DNA of 64,000 nt from Holophagae bacterium (GCA_012516935.1 JAAYVZ010000141.1:1-64000); one strand, 5' to 3'; positions 1-8,823 are shown, counted from the stretch's first letter. Numbers and translations are program-made. The notes: generated by a model not told the origin, from the letters alone.

Positions 1-274
1 CCACTGTAACAACCTCACTGCACAACATTTCACCAACCTCTGATGGGGGGAACTTCCGTTACGGCGCCGGTCGGGGCTGCAGGTGGCCGAACCGTCGACC
101 AACGGTCCGCGGCCGGAGGAGATGGGTCGGGAACCAGCCCGGAGTTGGCGTCTGCGCCTTCGAGGCTGGTCTCGCGGAGAGCTCGCTCGTCCCCCCGGAG
201 GGGTGAAGCCGGAGGCGTTTGCAACCCGCGCAGCACCTGCCCAGTGCCGCGCGGGGAGGGGAGCGTGCCCCCTT
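1..274. other. window edge, no gene seen
   Basis: I see no supported gene here. The stretch lies downstream of the kinase gene that ends at 275 on the minus strand. Open frames across it are GC-rich shadows without a ribosome binding site or recognisable product. Confidence 0.5.
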
Positions 275-2098
275 CTACTTCTCCTCCTTGGCTTTCTTCT
301 CCTTGACCTTCTTTTCTTTGCGGAGATCGGTGTCGACGTCCACGACCTCCTTTTTGGCCGAGCTTGTGACCACGATCTGGACCCATGCTGTCTGGTACCC
401 GGCCAGCGAAAGCCTCACGAGGTAGGTTCCCTCCTGGGCAAACATGTAGGTCTGGCCACCTCCCATGCCGTCCCACTCGTCGGCAGTGCCGATCCGCTGC
501 TCGTCGATGAACACGTCCATCTCGTCGGGCGAGCCGTGAAACTCCACGCCCTTCCGACACTCGAACACGGCTGTGATCGGAGGCAGGGTCGGCTTCGGGG
601 TCGGGGGCACCGGAGTCGCCGTCGGTGCCTCCACCACCGCCAGCGGCGCAGCGCTGAGCGCCGTGGGCACCCGCGTGGGCGGCAGCGTCGGCCACACCCA
701 TGGCGTGGGCAGCCCGGTCGGAGCCAGGGTCAGGACTGGCGTCGCGTCGGCTGGAGCCGCGGGCTTTGTCGCGGTTTCCCGGGAGGGCACCTCCGCGACC
801 ACCGTCCTGGCCGATGGCTCGATTGTTTGGGTGCCCTCGACCTCGGTGCTCGGTCCACCGCGATGTCCGCGGAGCAGCACCACCGCTGCCACAACCAGCA
901 GCCCGACACCGACCAGGGCGATCAGCAGCTCCGCCCAACGCCGTGGCTGGCGTCGCCCGGGGCCGGGCGTCCGAGCATGCCCGGCGAGCGCCGGAGGAGG
1001 AACCGGAGGTGGCGGTGGATCGCAAGGCGCGATCGGTGGACCGCTCGGGGAGGCGGCCACCATCACCGTCGGTGAGGTTGAGCCGAGGTCGGCAGGGGGG
1101 CTGGTCCCGCCGGCCGCCACCGCGGTCGGGCGGAGACCCCCGGAGCCGGCGGTCGGAGGCACTGCTGTCGGCATCATTGGAGGTGGCGGCGGCGCGCCCG
1201 TGGTGGCCATGGGCGGTGGAGGAACGGCGGTTGGCCCGACCATGGCGACCGGCGCCGAGGCCGTGATCCTGGCGGCCAGGGCTCGCGCCTCGGCGGCCAT
1301 CGTCTGCCCGTCTGGGATGCGCTCGGGCGTGTTCTTGGCCAGGCAGCGGCGGAGGAAGGCGCAGACCGCCTCGGGGAGTAACCGCGAGGGTTCGGGATCC
1401 GCGAGAGGGTCCTCGTGCAGGATCTGGTAGATGAGGGTGGTCACCGTTTCGGAAGGGAACGGCTTGCGGCGTAGGAGCAGCTCGTACAGCACCACCCCAA
1501 GAGAGAAGAGGTCGGCCCGTCCATCGAGCTCCTGTCCCCGCACCTGCTCGGGTGCCATGTACGCCGGGCTACCCACGACGATACCCGTACGCGTGAGGTT
1601 GGTCTCCTCCCCGACCGCCTTGGCGACGCCGAAGTCGGCGACCTTCACGCCGCCGTCCTTGGTCAGCATGATGTTGCCCGGCTTGACGTCCCGGTGGATG
1701 ATACCGAGATCGTGGGCCACGCCCAGTGCTTCGGCGACCCTCGCCACCAGGGTGAGCGCCTCCGGCAGGCTGGGGTAGTTGCCGCGTGCCAGCCGCTCCG
1801 CCAGCGACTCACCCTCGATGAGCTCCATCACCAGGTACAGCGAGTCGCCTTCGCGCCCGGCGTCGTAGACGGTGACCACCCCCGGATGGTTGATTCGCGC
1901 CGCCACCCGTGCCTCGCGAAGGAATCGGGCCTCCAGCTCCTGGGAAGAGACCGTTGTTGCACCCATGCGCGTGGCGATGACCTTGATAGCCACCGGGCGG
2001 TCGAGCGACGGGTCGACGCCACGATAAACCACACCCATGGCGCCTCGCCCCAGCTCCCCGGTGACGCGGTAGCGTCCAATGGTTGCCGGAAGTGTCAC
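275..2098 (-). CDS. membrane Ser/Thr protein kinase with extracytoplasmic PEGA-like domain
   Basis: This 607-residue Hanks-type kinase phosphorylates Ser/Thr on target proteins. The kinase domain fills residues 8-275: glycine loop GRGAMG, ATP-anchoring Lys39 in VAIKV, catalytic HRDVKPGN (Asp137) and DFG at 155-157, so it should be active. A Pro/Ala-rich linker (280-385) leads to one membrane segment (391-409). A second Pro/Thr-rich stretch precedes an outer domain (510-590) with PEGA-like features (VFIDEQRIG, LAGYQ), and the protein ends in a Lys/Glu-rich tail. The start is GTG with GAGGAGC upstream. It is followed closely by a zinc-ribbon protein on the same strand. The kinase call is firm; the PEGA call is from pattern only. 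Confidence 0.93.
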   Translation of the reverse strand: MTLPATIGRYRVTGELGRGAMGVVYRGVDPSLDRPVAIKVIATRMGATTVSSQELEARFLREARVAARINHPGVVTVYDAGREGDSLYLVMELIEGESLAERLARGNYPSLPEALTLVARVAEALGVAHDLGIIHRDVKPGNIMLTKDGGVKVADFGVAKAVGEETNLTRTGIVVGSPAYMAPEQVRGQELDGRADLFSLGVVLYELLLRRKPFPSETVTTLIYQILHEDPLADPEPSRLLPEAVCAFLRRCLAKNTPERIPDGQTMAAEARALAARITASAPVAMVGPTAVPPPPMATTGAPPPPPMMPTAVPPTAGSGGLRPTAVAAGGTSPPADLGSTSPTVMVAASPSGPPIAPCDPPPPPVPPPALAGHARTPGPGRRQPRRWAELLIALVGVGLLVVAAVVLLRGHRGGPSTEVEGTQTIEPSARTVVAEVPSRETATKPAAPADATPVLTLAPTGLPTPWVWPTLPPTRVPTALSAAPLAVVEAPTATPVPPTPKPTLPPITAVFECRKGVEFHGSPDEMDVFIDEQRIGTADEWDGMGGGQTYMFAQEGTYLVRLSLAGYQTAWVQIVVTSSAKKEVVDVDTDLRKEKKVKEKKAKEEK

Positions 2099-2113
2099 GC
2101 GTCGCTCCTCGTC

Positions 2114-2473
2114 CTAGGCCTCCTGGGGCTCGGCTTCGCTCACCGTCGCGTCGCCCCGCTCGGCGGCCTCGATCAGTTGCCGAGCCGTGTCCACGACCTC
2201 TGGGGCGACCGCGAGCGCCACCGTTGTCACCCCGGGCATCACCTCGTGGTGTCCGGGGTCGGGGTCGCGCACCTCGGCCTCGATGCCCGCGGCTTCCAGG
2301 TACCCTTGAGCCAGCTCCGCTGCCTCCAGGCTCGGGAACGTCCCGACCTCGATCCAGGCGGGGCCTCTTCCGGCCTGGGCAGGAGGCAGGACCGCCACCA
2401 GCTCACGCTGGCACTCCGTGCAGCGCTCGATCCCCTCACGGTACTCCGCTCGACACTCCACACACCACGGCAT
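2114..2473 (-). CDS. zinc-ribbon protein with DUF2007 signal-transducing domain
   Basis: This is a small cytosolic protein of 119 residues. Residues 1-25 carry two CxxC knuckles (Cys4/Cys7 and Cys18/Cys21), which should bind one zinc ion. Residues 38-105 resemble DUF2007, an alpha-beta fold of the type EVGTFPSLEAAELAQGYLEAAGIEA that is often fused to zinc ribbons and is thought to act in signalling; its partner is unknown. The gene lies 15 bases upstream of the kinase gene on the same strand, so the two are probably cotranscribed. No catalytic residues are visible. Confidence 0.75.
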   Translation of the reverse strand: MPWCVECRAEYREGIERCTECQRELVAVLPPAQAGRGPAWIEVGTFPSLEAAELAQGYLEAAGIEAEVRDPDPGHHEVMPGVTTVALAVAPEVVDTARQLIEAAERGDATVSEAEPQEA

Positions 2474-2492
2474 GGGTACCCCCTTTCGAGGA

Positions 2493-2816
2493 TCAGAACT
2501 CGAACACCTCGCCTTCGAAGACGTCCGAGAGCTGGCGCATCACGGCCGTCGTCACCGCCGCCGACGCCCCGGCGACGATAGCGGAGCCGCGCGAGCGACC
2601 GAGCAGAAACCCGAGCCCGGCGGCGGCTCCCACCGCCAGCAGAGGGTGGCGTCGGACCATATCGCGCCAGTCGATCTCGCCTGGGATGACCCTATCCAGA
2701 AGGTAGTCGGCACCCAGCTTGGGGCGCCCGTCGGCAGCCGGGGCGGAGCCACGTTCAGCCTGGGGCTCCGTCTCCTGCTCGTCGAGCTCCTCGGGCTCGC
2801 GCTCGGTCATGATCAC
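2493..2816 (-). CDS. small Glu-rich protein with glycine-rich membrane segment
   Basis: I do not recognise the family. The 107-residue protein has an acidic N-terminus (about 1-40), then a soluble stretch, then a hydrophobic Gly/Ala-rich segment (about 60-95, LLAVGAAAGLGFLLG followed by a second weaker one) typical of YtxH/DUF883-like membrane-anchored proteins. Its start overlaps the stop of the gene at 2813-3310 by four bases, so the pair is translationally coupled. The likely setting is the inner membrane, perhaps together with its partner. Function unknown. Confidence 0.6.
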   Translation of the reverse strand: MIMTEREPEELDEQETEPQAERGSAPAADGRPKLGADYLLDRVIPGEIDWRDMVRRHPLLAVGAAAGLGFLLGRSRGSAIVAGASAAVTTAVMRQLSDVFEGEVFEF

Positions 2817-3310
2817 GCCTCACGCGGCCGCACGAGGTATCCCACCGCGAACCCGACGGCGAGAGCGACGAGGATCGCCTTGCCAGGGTTGCGCTGGATG
2901 TAGTCGATGACGTTATCGCGGACGCCTTTGAGGTCGATCTCCTCGAGCTTGGTCTTCAACCGAGCGTAGCCCTTGCGGACCTCGTCGACGAGCTTTTCGA
3001 GCTGGACCTTGGTCTTGGCATACGCCTCCTCGACGAGCTCGCGCGAGCGTCCATAGAGCTGACCCATGTACTCGCGCACCGACTCCAGGGCGACGCAGGC
3101 ATCAGCCAGGTACTCCTTGGCCTTGGCGTACGCCTCCGCCGAGCGGGTGCGTACCGTACCGTAGCCCTCGCCCAGGGCCTCCTTGGCCCGCTCCATGGAC
3201 TGCTCGGCGCGGCTGATTCCCTCCTTGGCGCTGTTCAGAACATCCTGTACGACCTCCTCGAGCTGCTCGATCTTCTCCTCGACTCCGGCCGGCTTCTTCG
3301 ATCCTGTCAT
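2813..3310 (-). CDS. DUF883/YqjD-like membrane-anchored helical protein
   Basis: The protein has 165 residues. Residues 8-125 are almost entirely charged amphipathic helix with repeated Tyr-Ala-Lys-Ala patterns and predicted coiled coil. A short C-terminal membrane segment (about 145-160, AILVALAVGFAVGYL) follows the motif RNPGKA, which is characteristic of the ElaB/YqjD/DUF883 group of C-tail-anchored proteins. Some members of that group bind stationary-phase ribosomes; that role here is inference. A GGGAGGTAACC ribosome binding site precedes the ATG. It overlaps the next gene by ATGA. Confidence 0.7.
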   Translation of the reverse strand: MTGSKKPAGVEEKIEQLEEVVQDVLNSAKEGISRAEQSMERAKEALGEGYGTVRTRSAEAYAKAKEYLADACVALESVREYMGQLYGRSRELVEEAYAKTKVQLEKLVDEVRKGYARLKTKLEEIDLKGVRDNVIDYIQRNPGKAILVALAVGFAVGYLVRPREA

Positions 3311-3404
3311 GGTTACCTCCCGTTTGACCTACACGGCGATTCTACGCTGTGGCACCCGCAGGACGCAATGCGAGCCGGCGGATCAGCATCTCGGTCGGCT
3401 TGGG

Positions 3405-3410
3405 TAGAAT
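3405..3410 (+). promoter_or_regulatory. candidate -10 box upstream of brkB-like gene
   Basis: TAGAAT lies 6 bases before an ATG at 3417 that opens a 26-codon frame ending at 3497, overlapping the GTG start of the YihY gene at 3491. No -35 hexamer is convincing. The arrangement suggests a leaderless upstream mini-ORF or simply the promoter for the YihY gene. Confidence 0.35.
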
Positions 3411-3490
3411 GCGCGCATGCAGCGGCCCCTTCTTTGCCGCCCCTGGCCCGGTGAGCGGGTGACGGGTGGTAAGCTCCTCGCGGGTGCGCC

Positions 3491-4624
3491 GTGCTAGGCA
3501 GATGGTTGCGTCGTGGCGGGCGCTTCGCCACCGAGGTCCTCCGCGCCCAGCACCGAGATAAGCTCTACTTACACGCCGCAGCCCTGGCCTACACCACGCT
3601 GTTCTCTATCGTTCCCCTGCTCACCGTGGCCCTGGTGATGATCGGTCGCGTCCAGCCCGAGCGAGCCGAGCTGGTGGTCCGGGCCATCGCCACGGTGATC
3701 CCGTTCTCACCAGCTCGCGTCCAAGCCACGCTGGCCGCTTTCGCCGAGCGTACCGCGGCCCTCGGGTGGGTCGCGATCACCGTCTCCATTCTGATGATCT
3801 TCAACGCGTTCTATCAGATCGAGGAGGTTTTCAACACCATTTGGGGGGTACCCCACCGGCGACACTGGCAACTGCGACTGCTCTCCTTCGCCACCGTGCT
3901 GGTGTGCGGGCCGTTGCTGATCACCGCGTTGTTCTCCTCGTTGTACTGGCTATCCGGCCGCGCCTGGTTCCCTAGCATCGCGCTGCTGGCTCGCCCGATT
4001 CCGGCCTTGCTGGCGCTGCTGACGCTGGGACTGCTCTACCGCTGGGTGCCCCACACCCGCGTGCCCTGGCGGGCGGCGTGGATGGGCGCGACCGTGGGAG
4101 CTTGCGGGTTGACGGCTCTCCATCTCGGTTTCCAGAGCTACCTCGACCTCGCTTCCGACCTCAACGTCATCTACGGCTCGCTCGCCCTCGTGATGTTCTT
4201 CCTCATGTCGCTCTATCTCTTCTGGCTCGCGGTGTTGCTCGGCGCCGAGGCATCGTGGGTGATAGGCCATGCACCCGTCGCTCATCCCGAGTGCTCGGCC
4301 GCAGTGCTCGACCTGCTGCTCGACTTGCAGTCCGGCGAGGGGCTACCGACACGCCGTGCAGCCGCCCGGCTCGGCGCCGCTGCCGAGGAGATCCTCGACC
4401 AGCTCTGTGTCGAGCCGGCGGTGCTGCTCCGCTCCCGGGGCACCATCCGCCTCGCTCGCAGCGCCGAGATGATCACCCTCGGGGAGGTTCGCGAGCGGCT
4501 CGGTGCCGACGTACCCCACAATCCGAACGGCCTCACGCTGGCTGCCCTCGCCAAGGCACGCGAGACCGATGACGAGCCCGGCGTACCCCCTCTCGCCGCC
4601 GCCGCGACCGATGGGACCGAGTAA
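3491..4624 (+). CDS. YihY/virulence factor BrkB family membrane protein
   Basis: This 377-residue inner-membrane protein belongs to the YihY/BrkB family. The N-terminal signature around residues 25-50 (AAALAYTTLFSIVPLL) is typical, and about six membrane segments fill residues 25-260. Members have been called RNase BN or serum-resistance factors, but the biochemical role is unsettled. After residue 265 there is a soluble C-terminal domain of about 110 residues that resembles a small winged helix (LDLQSGEGLPTRRAAARLG), present in some family members. The start is GTG; no strong ribosome binding site is visible. It overlaps a possible upstream mini-ORF and is followed directly by tldD. Confidence 0.88.
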   Translation: MLGRWLRRGGRFATEVLRAQHRDKLYLHAAALAYTTLFSIVPLLTVALVMIGRVQPERAELVVRAIATVIPFSPARVQATLAAFAERTAALGWVAITVSILMIFNAFYQIEEVFNTIWGVPHRRHWQLRLLSFATVLVCGPLLITALFSSLYWLSGRAWFPSIALLARPIPALLALLTLGLLYRWVPHTRVPWRAAWMGATVGACGLTALHLGFQSYLDLASDLNVIYGSLALVMFFLMSLYLFWLAVLLGAEASWVIGHAPVAHPECSAAVLDLLLDLQSGEGLPTRRAAARLGAAAEEILDQLCVEPAVLLRSRGTIRLARSAEMITLGEVRERLGADVPHNPNGLTLAALAKARETDDEPGVPPLAAAATDGTE

Positions 4625-4652
4625 TTTGACCCCGACCGGAGCACGCACCGAG

Positions 4653-5855
4653 ATGGACCCAGGGCTGGCGCCATGGAAGGTCCTTGCGGTCTCCCACGTC
4701 CTGCGCAACGGGATCGTTGACCTCTTCTTCGAGCGTCGCGTCGAGCGCTGCTGGCGCCTGCGGGGTGGCCGGGTCGTCGCGGTCGAGACGGCGTCGATCG
4801 AGGGAGCAGCTTGCCGAAGACCCGAGGGCAGGTTGGCCGCTCGCGACGGCCTCGAACGGAAAGGCCTCGCAGCTCTGATTGGGGTGAGCGCGCGACAGCT
4901 TCCTCCCGTACCCCTGCCGGCGGCACCAGTTGCACCGATATGGGACGAGCTGGGCGCTCCGGTGGACCCCGACCTCGTCACCGTCCGTTGGCTATGGCGA
5001 GCCGGATTCGTTGCCGGTACCGCAGGTGTCTCCCTCATCGCCCGGCCCACTCTGCTCGACCTGAGCTGGTCCGATGGGCGGCGAACGGTACGTCCCTGGC
5101 CCCTGGCGCCGGATTGGGGCTTGCCGGCTCCCACGCCGCTGCGCACCGCTCACCCGCCTGCTGGGGCAGTGCGCGTCCTCCTCGCGCCCCAGGCGGCCGC
5201 TACCTTGCTGCACGAGCTGCTCGGTCACCCGCTCGAAGCCGACCTCCTGCGCGCTGGATCCTCTCCCTGGCGGCAGTCTCTTGGATCGGTCGTGCTGCCG
5301 CTCGATCTCGAGCTGTGGGACGACCCCACCAGATGGGATCTCCCAGGTGCCTTCGACTGCGATGACGAAGGGACAGTCGCCACGCCACATCGGCTGGTGG
5401 AGGCCGGGAGGCTCGTCGGCGCTCTCGGAGACCGCTGGAGCCTCAACCCGGACGCAGGACCGGGCGGAAACGCCCGGCGAGCGACGCTGCATATGGCGCC
5501 GCGACCGAGGGTTTCGAACCTGGTTGCCCGAGTGCCGGGCGCGCTCGCACAGCCGCCGCGTCACGACGCGGATCTCGAGGTCGAGGCGGTGTCTGCTGCC
5601 ACCCTCGAGGCACGCGCTGGTCTTCTGGTGCTGCAGGTCCGAATCGGCCACACACTGCGCCACGGCCGGCGCGTCCGGCCGCTCGGTTCGTTCGCGCTCG
5701 TCGGCCAGGTGGAGCAGGTGGCCAAAGGTCTACTGGCCGCGGCCGGCACCCCCGAGCGCAGTGCCGAGCCTGGCTGGTGCGGCAAGGACGGCGAGATCGT
5801 TCCCACCGGCAGTGAGGCTCCGTGGTTGCTCGTTGAGGGACTGGAGGCGCGATGA
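4653..5855 (+). CDS. tldD: TldD-type metalloprotease subunit
   Basis: TldD with its partner TldE forms a zinc protease that degrades unfolded peptides and matures modified peptides in other bacteria. The zinc motif HExxxH is present as HELLGH at residues 187-192, followed by the family's GxxR/N-rich C-terminal beta domain (PGGNARRATLHM). At 400 residues it is shorter than typical TldD (about 480), mainly at the N-terminus. I place the start at ATG 4653; an in-frame ATG at 4611 overlaps the previous stop and is the alternative. It overlaps the TldE-like gene by ATGA, as expected for an obligate pair. Confidence 0.85.
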   Translation: MDPGLAPWKVLAVSHVLRNGIVDLFFERRVERCWRLRGGRVVAVETASIEGAACRRPEGRLAARDGLERKGLAALIGVSARQLPPVPLPAAPVAPIWDELGAPVDPDLVTVRWLWRAGFVAGTAGVSLIARPTLLDLSWSDGRRTVRPWPLAPDWGLPAPTPLRTAHPPAGAVRVLLAPQAAATLLHELLGHPLEADLLRAGSSPWRQSLGSVVLPLDLELWDDPTRWDLPGAFDCDDEGTVATPHRLVEAGRLVGALGDRWSLNPDAGPGGNARRATLHMAPRPRVSNLVARVPGALAQPPRHDADLEVEAVSAATLEARAGLLVLQVRIGHTLRHGRRVRPLGSFALVGQVEQVAKGLLAAAGTPERSAEPGWCGKDGEIVPTGSEAPWLLVEGLEAR

Positions 5856-7153
5856 GCAACGGCTCTTCCACCCTCCCACCGGCGGCCGAGAGTGCGGCCG
5901 CCGTGCTGGCCGCTGCTGGCGGTCGGTGGGAGGTCCTGGCGCGGCACAGCCACACCTTGTCCGTACGGTGGGGGGCCGGCGGCAGAGAGGAACGGACCAA
6001 TGAGGAGAGTGGCGTCGCTTGTCGGGTCACCGGGCCGCGTGGAGCAGGCTTTGCGGCCGCCTCCGGCCGTGGTGCCCGGGCCGGCCGGCAGGCGGCTGAG
6101 GCTGCCCTACATGCTGTTCTGCCCGGCCCTGACCCGCTCCCCCCAGTCGGCGTCCTGGGGTGGTCACCAGTGCCCCCTCCCCCACCCTCCGCCACTGCCC
6201 AACGTCTGCACGAGGTGGCAGCTCGCCAGCGGCACGCCTTCGAGCGCTACGCCGGTATCGAGCTGATGGAGCTGCGCATGAGCTCGGGGGAGGCGCACAG
6301 CCACCTCTTCACCGGCGAAGGTCACGCGGCGCAGGCACACGTGACCGGTGCGGTGGCGGAGCTCGTATTGGCGGCGAAAGCGGGCCCGGCCAGACTCGTG
6401 CGGTGGGCCGGGCCCTCGATCGAGGATCTCGACGTCGCAGCTCTCGCCGAGCGTTCGTCTGAGGCGGTACTGGTGTGCAGCCGGGGCGCGACGGTTGACC
6501 GGCGACTCGCCGACGTGGTGCTGGCGCCCGCGGCTGCCGCCCCGCTCGTGCTGGCGCTGGTCGAGCGCTTGCAGCACGCCAGCGGTAACCCGGCCGACCC
6601 GCTGCGCAGCATGCGGGTGGCCGTCCCTTGGCGGCTCGTCGACGAACGAGCAGGACCGGAGGGGCTTTTGCCGCAACCGTTCGACGGCGAGGGCCTCCCT
6701 TCGCGCTCCCACCCACTGTTGGCTGAGGGCTGTGTCGGTCCACCACTGCTGACGTGGGGAGAGGCCGCGCCGGTGCAGCGCGTGGCTGGCGGCGCGGTAC
6801 GGCCCTCCTACCGACAGGCACCGTGTGGGGGACCGGCGAACCTGGTCGTTCACCCGACGCGCCCGTTGCCTGCCCGAGCCCTCCTCGAGCACCTGGACGA
6901 TGGCTTCTGGGTCGACCTGCCGGCCGGACCGGTGCAGGTGGATGCGAGCGGCGAGCGTTTCACGCTCCGCGCTGCTGGCGTGGCGGTGACAGCCGGCCGG
7001 CCGATGTCCAGCTATCCCGTGGTCGAGCTGCGAGGCACGTTCCGCCGCCTCATTGGCGGCCTGGCGGCCACCGGCCTCGACAGCGAGAGCCTTTCGCTCG
7101 CTGCCGCCGTGACCACGCCCTCGCTGTTGGTTCGCAAGCTCGAGATAGCGTAG
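5852..7153 (+). CDS. TldE/PmbA-like partner subunit
   Basis: The 433-residue product has the same overall fold pattern as TldD but lacks HExxxH, which is the defining difference of the TldE/PmbA subunit. Its C-terminal part (about 300-433) shows the paired beta-strand region ending in LLVRKLEIA, like family members. It is translationally coupled to tldD (ATGA at 5852-5855). It is more divergent than tldD: the N-terminal third is rich in Gly/Ala/Arg and poorly conserved. The role as the non-catalytic half of a TldD/TldE heterodimer follows from the context and the missing motif. Confidence 0.75.
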   Translation: MSNGSSTLPPAAESAAAVLAAAGGRWEVLARHSHTLSVRWGAGGREERTNEESGVACRVTGPRGAGFAAASGRGARAGRQAAEAALHAVLPGPDPLPPVGVLGWSPVPPPPPSATAQRLHEVAARQRHAFERYAGIELMELRMSSGEAHSHLFTGEGHAAQAHVTGAVAELVLAAKAGPARLVRWAGPSIEDLDVAALAERSSEAVLVCSRGATVDRRLADVVLAPAAAAPLVLALVERLQHASGNPADPLRSMRVAVPWRLVDERAGPEGLLPQPFDGEGLPSRSHPLLAEGCVGPPLLTWGEAAPVQRVAGGAVRPSYRQAPCGGPANLVVHPTRPLPARALLEHLDDGFWVDLPAGPVQVDASGERFTLRAAGVAVTAGRPMSSYPVVELRGTFRRLIGGLAATGLDSESLSLAAAVTTPSLLVRKLEIA

Positions 7154-7277
7154 GGGCAGGCCGGCGAGCCGATCGCTGCCATCACCTCACGGTTGAGATC
7201 GACGACGAGCGATGCGGCTACACCTGGGTGTGCGAGGTCGGCGGTCACGACATCCGAGCGCCCCGACGCGGCGTCCC

Positions 7278-7664
7278 TTACGCCGTCGCGGCCTGCGGCT
7301 GACCCTGCTCCGCTTGGGCGACCTGCGCCCGCACCGCGTCCATATCGAGCGCCCGCACCTTGCCGATCAGGTCGTCGAGGACCGGTGCCGGCAGCATGCC
7401 GGGCTGGTTGAAGACCAGCACCCCCTGCCGAAAAACCATCAGGGTGGGGATCGAGCGGATGCCGAACGCGCCTGCCAACTGTTGCTCTTCTTCGGTATTG
7501 CAGGCGGCGAAGGCGATATCGGCGTGGGCCGCGGCGGCGGCTTCGAAGATCGGCTTGAAGGCGCGGCAGGGGCCACACCAGGGCGCCCAGAAGTCGATGA
7601 CGAGCGTATCGTTGTCGCGGATCATTTGCTCTACGTTGGCCATCGTCAGGGTGGTAGTCGCCAT
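7278..7664 (-). CDS. trxA: thioredoxin
   Basis: The product is a 128-residue cytosolic disulfide reductase. The active site WCGPC has Cys30 and Cys33, and the cis-proline region (SIPTLMVF) is intact. A C-terminal extension of about 20 residues (to QPQAATA) goes beyond the usual 105-110. An AGGAGGACAGG ribosome binding site precedes the ATG. Just upstream sits a perfect 11-base inverted repeat, which suggests repressor control. It converges on the TldE-like gene, so it is a single-gene unit. Confidence 0.93.
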   Translation of the reverse strand: MATTTLTMANVEQMIRDNDTLVIDFWAPWCGPCRAFKPIFEAAAAAHADIAFAACNTEEEQQLAGAFGIRSIPTLMVFRQGVLVFNQPGMLPAPVLDDLIGKVRALDMDAVRAQVAQAEQGQPQAATA

Positions 7665-7674
7665 CCTGTCCTCC

Positions 7675-7703
7675 TACATGGTTATTATCTTTATAACCAT
7701 GTA
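7675..7703. promoter_or_regulatory. perfect 11-bp palindrome before trxA, likely operator
   Basis: The arms TACATGGTTAT (7675-7685) and ATAACCATGTA (7693-7703) are exact inverted repeats separated by 7 AT-rich bases. On the minus strand the right part contains GATAAT, a good -10 box, just before the trxA ribosome binding site. The AT-rich site stands out against the GC-rich background. It is most simply an operator for a dimeric repressor that covers the promoter; the regulator is unknown. Confidence 0.6.
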
Positions 7704-7970
7704 CTGATGAATATAGACTTCCGATTCGCGCCTGTCAAGCCTTCGCTCCACGCCAGCCACCCAACCGGCGCCGGGTAGCTCAGCGCGACCGCCTCGAGGG
7801 TACAGCCGTTGCCGACCGGCGATCATGGGCTCGGAGATCCTCGTCACGCGCGCCATGACCCGGCCACCGTTCCCACCCTCGACCCGGCTTCACCCCCGCA
7901 CCAGCACCTTGGGCCGAGCTTGCGGCTCGAGCCCGTTGCGCCCACCCAGCAGTTGCCGTAGGCTCGGTGC
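7704..7970. other. intergenic between trxA and nitrilase gene
   Basis: This divergent intergenic region holds the upstream side of the trxA operator and, at its right end, the promoter-like boxes of the nitrilase gene (TTGCGC at 7936, TAGGCT at 7959). I see no supported gene in it. Confidence 0.5.
7936..7964 (+). promoter_or_regulatory. candidate leaderless promoter of nitrilase gene
   Basis: TTGCGC, a 17-base spacer and TAGGCT are followed after 6 bases by the ATG at 7971. No Shine-Dalgarno site is present. The spacing would put transcription start at or next to the A of the start codon, so the mRNA is probably leaderless. Confidence 0.45.
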
Positions 7971-8720
7971 ATGCGCGTCTACCTCTCACGCTGGGTGTGT
8001 CTGGACGTCGAGTCGAACCTGGAGAACCTGCGCTCGGAAGCCGTCGTGGCGGCAGCCTCGGGGGCTGAGCTGGTCGTCTTCCCCGAGGGGTTTCTTCACG
8101 GCTACACCCGCCACATCGACCCCGGGCGGGTGCGTGACGCCTTCGCCTCGGTATCGGGTGCAGCACCTGGCACCACGTTCGCGTTCGGGTCGTTCACCGA
8201 GCATCGCCGCAACCGCATGACGGTATGGCGAGGCGGGCGCGAGCTGGCGGCGTACGACAAGGTGCATCTCTTCCCGCCCCACAACGAGCACCTGCTGTGG
8301 GATCCGGGCGAGCGCTACGTGGCGGTGCGGCTCGGTGAGCACGTGGTGGGGCTCGTGTGCTGCAACGATCTCCGGTTTCCCGAGCAGACGCGGAGGCTAC
8401 GTCTCGAGGCTCGGGCGGACATCGTGCTGGCCGTGGCCTGGTGGCCGTGGCGACGAGACTGGGTTTGGAGGACGTTGTTGCAGGCCCGCGCGATCGAGAA
8501 TGCCGCCTGGGTGATCGGCTGCTGTGTGGCGGCCTCCGAGCACCCGGACGAGCGCTTCGCCGGCGCCGGCAACTACGTCTTCGACCCCCTGGGCGAGCCG
8601 GTGCGCACCCCCGACGACCACGTCTACGAGCTCGACCCGGCCCGTGCCCAGGCGGTCATCGTCGACCCGCTGAGCGCGTTCGTGCCGGTTCACGAGGTGA
8701 CCGTGCTCGGCACCCAGTGA
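7971..8720 (+). CDS. carbon-nitrogen hydrolase, nitrilase superfamily
   Basis: The 249-residue enzyme hydrolyses a C-N bond in an amide or related small molecule; the substrate cannot be told. The catalytic triad is visible: Glu39 in VVFPEG, Lys97 in YDKVHLF and Cys131 in GLVCCNDLRFPE. The length matches the omega-amidase/NIT-like branch. It is read from a probable leaderless promoter and lies upstream of a rubrerythrin-like gene with its own promoter, so it is likely a single-gene unit. Confidence 0.88.
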   Translation: MRVYLSRWVCLDVESNLENLRSEAVVAAASGAELVVFPEGFLHGYTRHIDPGRVRDAFASVSGAAPGTTFAFGSFTEHRRNRMTVWRGGRELAAYDKVHLFPPHNEHLLWDPGERYVAVRLGEHVVGLVCCNDLRFPEQTRRLRLEARADIVLAVAWWPWRRDWVWRTLLQARAIENAAWVIGCCVAASEHPDERFAGAGNYVFDPLGEPVRTPDDHVYELDPARAQAVIVDPLSAFVPVHEVTVLGTQ

Positions 8721-8736
8721 GTGGGTGACGCTCCGC

Positions 8737-8764
8737 TTGACACCCGGGGGGAAGGCTCTATCCT
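8737..8764 (+). promoter_or_regulatory. sigma-70-like promoter for rubrerythrin-like gene
   Basis: A perfect TTGACA (8737-8742), a 16-base spacer and TATCCT (8759-8764) lie 59 bases before the ATG at 8824. It is the best match to the consensus in this part of the window. Confidence 0.6.
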
Positions 8765-8823
8765 CGGTCCGATCGACAGCTCCCGGGTTGTGGTCGGGTT
8801 CCCTGCCCGGGTTCGGAGGGAGC

